Shown piece by piece: positions 1 to 5,524 of a stretch of DNA of 5,524 nt. This DNA is from Acholeplasmataceae bacterium (GTDB lineage: Bacteria; Bacillota_I; Bacilli_A; Acholeplasmatales; Acholeplasmataceae), in contig DNNX01000045.1 in assembly GCA_003497445.1 (NCBI GenBank), forward strand, positions 1 through 5,524, in the 5' to 3' direction. The position numbers and the translations under genes are program-made. How positions within the stretch are numbered: the first letter of the stretch is position 1; every line of letters begins with the position of its first letter. Under the pieces are notes generated by a model. The model did no database searches. It had not been told where the DNA came from and was given only the letters and a program-made list of their open reading frames with translations.

Positions 1-1
1 G

Positions 2-271
2 CCAGTAGAAGACATGCAAAAAGAGAAGAAAGAATTATTTTTTGAGTTAGTGGTATTACAAATAATATTCAAAATAACATTTCGAATATTAATCTTTGTA
101 TCTGTTACGGTAATAATACTTGGGTTAGTATTTGTAACTTATGCACTCATTAGTTATTTAAGTAATAATGCCACATTGAATATGATCAATGATCAAATCA
201 ATAAGATTGAATTTTTAGATAAAGGACTTATTGATTTTGTATTTGATTTGTTTAGAAGAATTGGAGTATAA
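2..271 (+). CDS. C-terminal part of an unrecognised small membrane protein (5' end probably outside window)
   Basis: I do not recognise this protein. The frame is open to the left edge and ends at TAA 269-271. An ATG at 14 would give 85 residues, but only a weak AGAAG two bases before it could serve as a ribosome site, so the true start is more likely upstream of the window. Counting from that ATG, a charged stretch (residues 2-7) is followed by a hydrophobic segment broken by K20 and R24, then a clear membrane helix at about residues 25-49, rich in V, I, L and F. The remaining 36 residues are mixed polar and amphipathic and end in a short basic patch (R81-R82). The gene lies 23 bases before mutS on the same strand and may be cotranscribed with it. 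No catalytic motif is visible. If the ATG at 14 is the start, it is a single-pass protein of 85 residues. Confidence 0.55.
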   Translation, partial: PVEDMQKEKKELFFELVVLQIIFKITFRILIFVSVTVIILGLVFVTYALISYLSNNATLNMINDQINKIEFLDKGLIDFVFDLFRRIGV

Positions 272-274
272 AAT

Positions 275-280
275 AAAGGA
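275..280 (+). promoter_or_regulatory. Ribosome binding site of mutS, widely spaced
   Basis: AAAGGA lies 14 bases before the mutS ATG at 295, longer than the usual 5-9. No ATG, GTG or TTG codon in the mutS frame lies between the site and 295, and the protein begins in the normal MutS fashion shortly after that ATG. The start is therefore sound even though the spacing suggests modest initiation. The 23-base gap shows neither a hairpin nor a promoter. Confidence 0.55.
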
Positions 281-294
281 ATACGTTTTGTACT

Positions 295-2778
295 ATGTCT
301 GAAAATATTAAAATAACACCAATGATACAACAATATCTTGATATTAAAGAAGACTACGCTGATGCGATAGTCTTTTTTAGACTCGGTGATTTTTATGAAA
401 TGTTTTTTGATGATGCTAAAATTGCGTCACAAGTTTTAGATATCACATTAACTTCAAGACATAAAGAATCCAATATTCCAATGTGTGGGATTCCATTTCA
501 TGCATCTGTTTTATATATTCAAAAGCTAATTAAGGAAGGATTCAGTGTTGCAATTGCAGAACAAGTAACAGAACCCGGAAAAGGCTTAATAGAAAGAAAA
601 GTAACACGTCTTATCACACCTGGAACGGTGTTAGAAGGGGAGTTACTTGAGCCATCAGTAAATAATTATATTGCTGGACTTTCAGTGACTGAAACACAGG
701 TTGGTCTAAGTTTTTTTGATATGTCGACAGGTCAAGGTCAAACTTATGACTGCCAATCTTTAAGCAATGCATTAAATTTAATGTCATCGTTTGATGTAAA
801 AGAAATCGTTATGAATATTGAACTTGATGTGATCAAACATATTAGAAAAAAAGTATTGAAAATACCAAAGACTTATCAAAGACAAGCAAGTCAACATGTT
901 GATGGCCATTTAAAAGAAAGCATCCATTTGATTTTATTCTATGTTGAAGATACACAGCAACATCCAGTTGAACATGTATTACCATTTGAAGTTAAACGAA
1001 TACAAGAAAATATGCATGTTGAATCGCATGTTATTGCACATTTAGATATTTTTCACCCAGAAAAAAAACAATCACTGATGTATTATTTGAATCAAACACA
1101 AACATCTATGGGTAGTCGCTTACTCAATGAAATTTTAAAAACACCTAGTAAAAATCTTGATCAAATTCAGACGCGTTTAAATGATATAGAAACACTTATG
1201 AATCAACCTAAATTATTATTTATCCATGAAGCATTTTCTTCTGTATATGATGTGTATCGATTACTACAGCGATTCATGTATCATAGGGCTAATCCAAAAG
1301 ATATTATTCAATTAAAAAAATCTCTTATTCAAATTCAACATATCTATGAATTAATGACATCCTATCAACTTTTTACAAATAAAATGGATGCATTAAAAAT
1401 GGATAAGACACTAATTTCTTATTTAGATAAATCCATCGTCAACGATCCCCCAACGAATATACTAGAAGGTGGGTTCATTAAGCGTGGGTTTAATGAAACA
1501 TTGGATACATATATCGATTCATTAGATTCTCAACAAGGGATTTTAGATGCATATCTCTTAGAGCTTAAAACAATCACATCGATAAAAAATATTAAAATTG
1601 GATATCAAAGACTCACAGGTTATTATATTGAAATTAGCAAAATTTATGTAGATCAATTAGAATCATTTGATTTTTTTCATCGTAAACAAACTTTGAAAAA
1701 TATTGAAAGATATACAACAGATAAATTAAAAAATATTGAAACTCGATTCTTGGAAGCAGAAACTCAAAAACTTACATTAGAACAAAACTTATTTCATCAG
1801 ATCGTCAGTGACATTCATACCCATTACTTTACTTTATTAGAAGCATCAAAATTGGTTGCCTATTTCGATGTTGTTTTTGGACTTGCAACATATTTTAGAA
1901 AAAACGATTATAAGAAACCAGTTTTTAATCAAAATCGTCAAATTATCTTAAAAAGTGCAAGACATCCAATCGTAGAAAAGCATACAAGGTATATTCATAA
2001 TGATATACATTTAAATGATAAACATCATATGATGTTGATTACAGGTCCTAATATGAGTGGGAAGTCGACCTATATGCGTATGATTGCAATCATTGCATAT
2101 ATGGCACAATGTGGTTTATATGTTCCAGCTCAAGAAGCAAACTTACCCATCTATGATGCAATATTCACACGTTTAGGTGCAAGTGATGATATTTCAAATG
2201 GATTGTCAACATTTATGACAGAAATGGTTGAAACGAATCACGCGCTTCAAGTTGCAACAAAAGATAGCTTACTTTTGTTTGATGAAATAGGAAGAGGCAC
2301 CTCAACGTATGATGGAATGGCGCTTGCACAAGGAATTTTAGAATATATTCATGATGATATTTCATGTCATACACTCTTTTCAACACATTATCATGAATTG
2401 ACGCATTTAGAACATCATTTAAAAGGACTCGAAAATTATCATGTGGCTGCAAAAAAACAATCGAATCATATGATTTTTTTGCATACAGTAAAAAAAGGAA
2501 GAAGTGATAAATCCTATGGGGTCGCTGTTGCATCTCTCGCAAAACTTCCTTCAAAAATCATTGAGAGAAGTAAAATCATACTAAAATCTTATGAAACCAT
2601 TCAGCAAAATGAAAATAGAGATTTATTTACGTATCAAGATACGAAAGAAACTGCTTCAACTTCAACTTTTATAGATGAGATCAAAGCGATTGATATTGAT
2701 TCATTAACGCCTTTAGAAGCGTTAAAAGTACTTGCTGAAATTCAATCTAAATTGGAGGATGATGATGGCGAATATTAA
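295..2778 (+). CDS. mutS: DNA mismatch repair protein MutS
   Basis: MutS binds base mismatches and small loops as a dimer, becomes an ATP-bound sliding clamp and recruits MutL. At 827 residues it has the usual MutS1 length. The N-terminal mismatch-reading domain (about 1-115) has the TPMIQQYL start and the Phe-x-Glu wedge in GDFYE (F33, E35). A connector domain and a helical core with clamp insert follow (about 120-540). The ATPase domain (about 545-765) shows Walker A GPNMSGKST (584-592), the FTRLGASDD block (624-632) with STFM (638-641), Walker B LLLFDE (659-664, catalytic E664), GRGTS, and the STHYHEL switch with H698. The C-terminal end keeps the SLTPLEAL helix (803-810). A possible weak beta-clamp motif NRDLF lies at 774-778. 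The core start (about 247-290) is more divergent than the ATPase, and the protein contains no tryptophan. The gene is first in a tight mutS-mutL-miaA run; its last 14 bases overlap mutL. Confidence 0.98.
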   Translation: MSENIKITPMIQQYLDIKEDYADAIVFFRLGDFYEMFFDDAKIASQVLDITLTSRHKESNIPMCGIPFHASVLYIQKLIKEGFSVAIAEQVTEPGKGLIERKVTRLITPGTVLEGELLEPSVNNYIAGLSVTETQVGLSFFDMSTGQGQTYDCQSLSNALNLMSSFDVKEIVMNIELDVIKHIRKKVLKIPKTYQRQASQHVDGHLKESIHLILFYVEDTQQHPVEHVLPFEVKRIQENMHVESHVIAHLDIFHPEKKQSLMYYLNQTQTSMGSRLLNEILKTPSKNLDQIQTRLNDIETLMNQPKLLFIHEAFSSVYDVYRLLQRFMYHRANPKDIIQLKKSLIQIQHIYELMTSYQLFTNKMDALKMDKTLISYLDKSIVNDPPTNILEGGFIKRGFNETLDTYIDSLDSQQGILDAYLLELKTITSIKNIKIGYQRLTGYYIEISKIYVDQLESFDFFHRKQTLKNIERYTTDKLKNIETRFLEAETQKLTLEQNLFHQIVSDIHTHYFTLLEASKLVAYFDVVFGLATYFRKNDYKKPVFNQNRQIILKSARHPIVEKHTRYIHNDIHLNDKHHMMLITGPNMSGKSTYMRMIAIIAYMAQCGLYVPAQEANLPIYDAIFTRLGASDDISNGLSTFMTEMVETNHALQVATKDSLLLFDEIGRGTSTYDGMALAQGILEYIHDDISCHTLFSTHYHELTHLEHHLKGLENYHVAAKKQSNHMIFLHTVKKGRSDKSYGVAVASLAKLPSKIIERSKIILKSYETIQQNENRDLFTYQDTKETASTSTFIDEIKAIDIDSLTPLEALKVLAEIQSKLEDDDGEY
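1061..1068 (+). repeat. A8 homopolymer inside mutS
   Basis: Eight consecutive A encode parts of E256-K257-K258 of MutS. Replication slippage here would shift the frame in the first third of the protein and remove the ATPase. Several 7-base A or T runs also occur in the gene (for example 711-717, 846-852, 1314-1320, 2474-2480, 2490-2496). Confidence 0.9.
2754..2758 (+). promoter_or_regulatory. Ribosome binding site of mutL
   Basis: GGAGG lies within the last codons of mutS and is followed by three in-frame ATG codons in a row (2759, 2762, 2765). Spacing is 0, 3 and 6 bases respectively, so the third ATG is favoured. The location inside mutS implies that ribosomes finishing mutS help open this site. 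Confidence 0.85.
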
Positions 2779-4414
2779 GCTTATGTCAAATCAACTTGCA
2801 AATATGATTGCAGCAGGTGAAGTCGTTGAACAACCTCAGCATGTCATTAAAGAACTCGTTGAAAATGCAATGGATGCAAAAGCAAAACATATCACTATTG
2901 ATGTGAAAGATGAAGGATTGTCTTTAATAAGAGTAGAAGATGATGGCATTGGTATGTCTGAAGAGGATTTACCATTATCCATTCAAAGACATGCCACATC
3001 AAAAGTATTCAATATCGAAGACCTTCAATCTATTCAAACGCTGGGGTTTAGAGGAGAAGCGCTCGCTGCAATTGCTTCTGTTTCAAAATTAAAAATTTTT
3101 TCTAAATCCAAAGAAACCTCTGGCAAAGTGATGGAAGTTGATTCAGGAGAAATCAAAAGTATCCATGATTATGCAATGAATCAAGGTACAATCGTTGAAA
3201 TTACCCAACTTTTTTTTAATACACCGGCACGATTTAAATTTATGAAATCCTCATTTCAACAACAGAAATATATTAGACAATTATTCATGGAAATGGCGTT
3301 ATCTCGTCCAACGATATCTTTTCAATTGATTGAAAATGATAAGATATACAAACAAACCTCTGGTTCTGGGGATACATTACTTTTGATTGAAGAACTTTTT
3401 GGAAAACAATATGCCACTGTCACTCAAAAAGTGACAACACAAATTGCACATACAAAGATGGAGTTGTTTTTAGGATCCCCTGACATCAATGTGTCAACAA
3501 AATCATATATGCATACGTTTGTGAATCAAAGATACGTCAAACATTATGGGATTCAAGAAAGTATTTTATCTGGATATGATGGAAGACTTATGACAAAACG
3601 GTATCCGTTTGTTTTGTGTTACATCACCATTGATCCTCAACGTATTGATATCAACATTCACCCTCAAAAGTTGCATGTAAAACTAACCAATGAATCGGTG
3701 CTTGCCTATCATATACGAGAAACCGTTGCTAACCATTTAAACTCTACGATTAGACCACTTGTAAGACCGATGCAAATAAAAGATGATCAATACAGTTCGC
3801 AAACACTTGAATTTGAAGAAAATTTAGACATTTATGAATCTAACGAAGTCAAACAAACAAAAATACCCACCATGTATTACATCGGTATGCTTGGAGGGAC
3901 GTATGGTATATTTCAAAATCACGAAGGCTTATTTTTAGTCGATGCTCACGCAGCGCAAGAACGGGTAAGGTACGAATATTATCAAGACAAGTTTGATATC
4001 AAAAATGTGACCCAAATTCAAAGGATTGTGGCATTTCCATGGACACTTGATAATGAAATGATTGAAGATGCAATGAAACAAACATCATTACTCAAATCAT
4101 TTCAATTTGATGTTTCTAAAGAGGGAATTCATGCCCATCCTCAACTCATCAAAGAAGTTGATCTTAATCATGCAGTTGAAATCATATTAAACGATCAAAC
4201 GTTATCTATGTCACAATTCAAAGATCAGTTATCAAAAGATATGAGTTGTAAAGGCTCTATTAAAGCAAATCAACGTATTAGTCAACATGAGTTTGAACAC
4301 TTAATTGCATCGCTTAACGCATGTGATGAACCTTATCATTGCCCTCATGGTAGACCCACCATCATCCAAGTCACATATCAAGACATTGAAAAAATGTTTA
4401 AAAGGATTGTTTGA
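2765..4414 (+). CDS. mutL: DNA mismatch repair protein MutL, endonuclease type, compact
   Basis: MutL is the ATP-switched partner of MutS; in bacteria lacking MutH it nicks the new strand itself. The ATG at 2765 was chosen for its 6-base spacing from GGAGG, giving 549 residues; two further ATG codons lie just upstream. The GHKL ATPase domain (about 1-335) shows E30 and N34, DDGIG (59-63), RHATSK (75-80), GFRGEAL (94-100), LFFNTPAR (149-156) and the HPQK lysine K302. A linker of only about 34 residues (336-369) leads to the nuclease domain, which has all expected metal-site motifs: D393-A-H-A-x2-E399-x4-E404, SCKGSIKAN (494-502), CPHGRP (526-531) and FKR (545-547). The usual Q after D393 is A. 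A possible beta-clamp contact QRIVAFP is at 419-425. Bacillus MutL is about 627 residues, so the shortening lies mostly in the linker. The TGA stop shares its A with the miaA ATG. Confidence 0.97.
   Translation: MANIKLMSNQLANMIAAGEVVEQPQHVIKELVENAMDAKAKHITIDVKDEGLSLIRVEDDGIGMSEEDLPLSIQRHATSKVFNIEDLQSIQTLGFRGEALAAIASVSKLKIFSKSKETSGKVMEVDSGEIKSIHDYAMNQGTIVEITQLFFNTPARFKFMKSSFQQQKYIRQLFMEMALSRPTISFQLIENDKIYKQTSGSGDTLLLIEELFGKQYATVTQKVTTQIAHTKMELFLGSPDINVSTKSYMHTFVNQRYVKHYGIQESILSGYDGRLMTKRYPFVLCYITIDPQRIDINIHPQKLHVKLTNESVLAYHIRETVANHLNSTIRPLVRPMQIKDDQYSSQTLEFEENLDIYESNEVKQTKIPTMYYIGMLGGTYGIFQNHEGLFLVDAHAAQERVRYEYYQDKFDIKNVTQIQRIVAFPWTLDNEMIEDAMKQTSLLKSFQFDVSKEGIHAHPQLIKEVDLNHAVEIILNDQTLSMSQFKDQLSKDMSCKGSIKANQRISQHEFEHLIASLNACDEPYHCPHGRPTIIQVTYQDIEKMFKRIV
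3210..3217 (+). repeat. T8 homopolymer inside mutL
   Basis: Eight consecutive T encode L149-F150-F151 in the conserved LFFNTPAR motif of the MutL ATPase domain. A one-base gain or loss would truncate MutL before the end of its ATPase domain and abolish mismatch repair; a repair defect would in turn raise slippage at this run. Confidence 0.9.
4402..4406 (+). promoter_or_regulatory. Ribosome binding site of miaA
   Basis: AAGGA within the last codons of mutL lies 7 bases before the miaA ATG at 4414. The TGATG junction lets a terminating ribosome restart directly. A TTG at 4411 in the same frame is less likely, because ATG is the better start codon and is well spaced. Confidence 0.75.
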
Positions 4415-5268
4415 TGAAACAAGTGATTGTGATATGTGGCCCTACAGCCTCAGGGAAAACATCCTTAAGTATCAAACTTGCAAAACATTATCATTTAGAT
4501 GTGATTAATGGCGATTCAGTTCAAATATTTAAAGGATATGATATCGGTTCTGCAAAAATCAAAAAAAAAGAAAAACAAGGCATCATCCATCATTTAATCG
4601 ATATCAAAGCACCATATGATACGTATGATGTTTCTAAATTTCAAAAAGATGTGAGACACATCATTGATCAACACTCGCTGTCCATGATCGTTGGTGGCAC
4701 TGGACTTTACATTAAAGCAGCACTATATGATTATCAATTTTATGAGGAAGATGATAAACCCAACATTGATTTCCCTTCTGTAGAGGACATGGCAGAAACC
4801 ATTTTAAAGGCAGATCCAAACGTCACTTTGGATCTTAATAATATCAAACGTGTGAAACGCATGTATCAAAAAGTACAAATTGGTCAAAAGCCTTCAAAAA
4901 ATACATTTAAAGACAAGCCTTTATTTGATATACTGACATTGTATTTAGATATACCTAGAGATGTATTAAAAGAACGATTGATTCAACGTTTAGATGATCA
5001 AATTGACCAAGGCTTTATTGAAGAAGTTCAAACACTTTCAAAGCATGGAACAGTTAAAGATGTGATAGGATATAGAGAAATAAAAGCGTATTTGGATCAA
5101 AGGATGACGCTACAAGAAGCCAAAGCAGAAATTATTAAAAAAAGTATGGCGTTTGCTAAGAGACAAAGAACTTGGTTTGTAAATCAAATGCATCCGGTGA
5201 TTATTGATGGCTTATCAAAAGATATTTTAGAAAGATGCATAAAGGAGATGGATGCATGGAAAAAATAA
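4414..5268 (+). CDS. miaA: tRNA dimethylallyltransferase MiaA
   Basis: MiaA transfers the dimethylallyl group of DMAPP to N6 of A37 in tRNAs reading codons that start with U; MiaB usually then adds a methylthio group. At 284 residues it is shorter than the usual 300-316. Visible motifs are the P-loop GPTASGKT (9-16), GDSVQIFKGYDIG (33-45) with the catalytic aspartate D34, HHLID, GGTGLYI (94-100), KRVKR (145-149, in place of the usual RRVxRALE), IGYREI (218-223) and FAKRQRTWF (247-255). Two departures stand out: the insertion region between YDYQF (105-109) and the KRV motif is shorter than in Bacillus MiaA, and M245 stands where most members have Arg before the AKRQ motif. The catalytic core is otherwise intact, so an active enzyme is likely. 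The gene overlaps mutL by one base and the next gene by 13 bases. An A9 run encodes K50-K52. Confidence 0.96.
   Translation: MKQVIVICGPTASGKTSLSIKLAKHYHLDVINGDSVQIFKGYDIGSAKIKKKEKQGIIHHLIDIKAPYDTYDVSKFQKDVRHIIDQHSLSMIVGGTGLYIKAALYDYQFYEEDDKPNIDFPSVEDMAETILKADPNVTLDLNNIKRVKRMYQKVQIGQKPSKNTFKDKPLFDILTLYLDIPRDVLKERLIQRLDDQIDQGFIEEVQTLSKHGTVKDVIGYREIKAYLDQRMTLQEAKAEIIKKSMAFAKRQRTWFVNQMHPVIIDGLSKDILERCIKEMDAWKK
4561..4569 (+). repeat. A9 homopolymer inside miaA
   Basis: Nine consecutive A encode K50-K51-K52 of MiaA and form the longest single-base run I found in the window. The codon phase is AAA AAA AAA GAA, so the classical A-AAA-AAG minus-one frameshift heptamer is not in the right frame. Replication slippage or sequencing error at this run would cut the protein to about a fifth of its length. 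Confidence 0.9.
5241..5247 (+). promoter_or_regulatory. Ribosome binding site of the shikimate kinase gene
   Basis: AAAGGAG inside the last codons of miaA lies 8 bases before the ATG at 5256. It fixes the start among three nearby ATGs (5248, 5252, 5256), of which only 5256 is in the shikimate kinase frame. It is one of the strongest sites in the window. Confidence 0.85.
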
Positions 5269-5524
5269 ATTTCCCCATTTATATCATAGGTATGCCTTTT
5301 TCTGGAAAATCTACGATTGCACGTATACTATCTCAAGAATTAGAGATAAAGTATGTGGATTTAGACCATGAAATTGAACAGACTTCTAAACAAAGTGTTC
5401 ATCAAATATTTGCTACCAATGGAGAAGCATATTTTAGATCATTAGAAACGGAGCATCTTAAAACTTTCAGCACCTTTCAAGGAATCATTGCATGCGGTGG
5501 CGGGATTGTCTTAAATGAAACACA
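5256..5524 (+). CDS. aroK: Shikimate kinase, N-terminal half (cut by window edge)
   Basis: Shikimate kinase phosphorylates the 3-hydroxyl of shikimate with ATP, the fifth step towards chorismate. The window holds 89 complete codons of a family usually 160-175 residues long; the lid and C-terminal part lie beyond the edge. The visible part has the NMP-kinase layout: a beta strand then P-loop GMPFSGKST (12-20), the DLD pair (35-37) where D37 should bind shikimate, FATNGEAYFRSLE (52-64) with substrate-binding R61, and the CGGGIV loop (80-85). The DxD, GExxFRxxE and GGG combination points to shikimate kinase over gluconate or adenylate kinases. The ATG at 5256 has a good ribosome site and the gene overlaps miaA by 13 bases, so translation is probably coupled. 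AroK and AroL cannot be told apart from the sequence; aroK is the default name. Confidence 0.9.
   Translation, partial: MEKINFPIYIIGMPFSGKSTIARILSQELEIKYVDLDHEIEQTSKQSVHQIFATNGEAYFRSLETEHLKTFSTFQGIIACGGGIVLNET

Noticed and set aside
272..294. Terminator or promoter between the membrane protein gene and mutS
   Set aside because: The gap is 23 bases, with no inverted repeat and no recognisable -35/-10 pair; only a ribosome site is supported.
1684..1745. Near-repeat of a short sequence encoding K-N-I-E twice in MutS
   Set aside because: It falls in a conserved MutS core/clamp segment (QTLxNxERYTTxxLKxxE pattern), so the similarity comes from coding constraint and AT bias.
2213..2554. Open frame of 113 codons on the minus strand within the mutS ATPase region
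   Set aside because: It lies wholly opposite strongly conserved MutS ATPase codons; its product has no recognisable motif and looks like an antisense shadow of an AT-rich gene.
2732..2764. Longer mutL from a TTG at 2732, or starts at ATG 2759 or 2762
   Set aside because: The extra residues do not resemble MutL N-termini; GGAGG lies at or too near these starts, whereas ATG 2765 has 6-base spacing and gives a normal N-terminus.
4305..4508. Open frame of 67 codons on the plus strand across the mutL-miaA junction
   Set aside because: It reads the conserved CPHGRP end of mutL and the P-loop start of miaA in another frame; no motif or plausible ribosome site supports it.
4561..4572. Programmed minus-one frameshift at the A-rich run in miaA
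   Set aside because: The A-AAA-AAG heptamer is not in the zero frame and the normal frame continues through intact MiaA motifs.
1..5524. CRISPR array, insertion sequence, tRNA or rRNA gene, or novel defence system
   Set aside because: No regularly spaced repeats, transposase motifs, terminal inverted repeats or tRNA-like cloverleaf were seen; housekeeping genes fill nearly the whole window.

Overview
The window is AT-rich (not counted) and bacterial, and all genes lie on the plus strand. It carries, in order, the 3' end of an unrecognised small membrane protein gene, then mutS, mutL, miaA and the first half of a shikimate kinase gene that runs off the right edge. Tryptophan is encoded by TGG in MutL and MiaA, and mutL ends in TGA, so the code is the standard bacterial one and not the UGA=Trp code of Mycoplasma. 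Compact proteins, strong AT bias, AGGAGG-type ribosome sites and the mutS-mutL-miaA order together suggest a low-GC Bacillota or an Acholeplasma-like mollicute. That placement is inference; no taxonomic marker gene is present.

Layout: positions 2-271 are the tail of a membrane protein. A 23-base gap holds the mutS ribosome site. mutS occupies 295-2778, mutL 2765-4414 (14-base overlap), miaA 4414-5268 (1-base overlap, TGATG) and the shikimate kinase gene 5256 to the edge (13-base overlap). Each downstream start has a recognisable Shine-Dalgarno sequence inside the end of the preceding gene. I see no terminator hairpin or convincing promoter between genes, so the block reads as one translationally coupled operon. 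No stretch over 300 bases lacks a gene.

Function: MutS recognises mismatches and MutL carries the metal-dependent endonuclease motifs, so this is a methyl-independent (MutH-less) type of mismatch repair. MiaA prenylates A37 of tRNAs that read UNN codons. The last gene adds the phosphorylation step of the shikimate pathway. The linkage of mutS, mutL and miaA is classical in Bacillota; the coupled shikimate kinase gene is the less expected member.

I found no undescribed system, mobile element, CRISPR array or RNA gene. The points worth a second look are variant or shortened parts of known proteins (MutL linker and clamp motif, MutS clamp motif, MiaA insertion region and C-terminal motif), homopolymer runs inside the repair genes, and the unidentified membrane protein.
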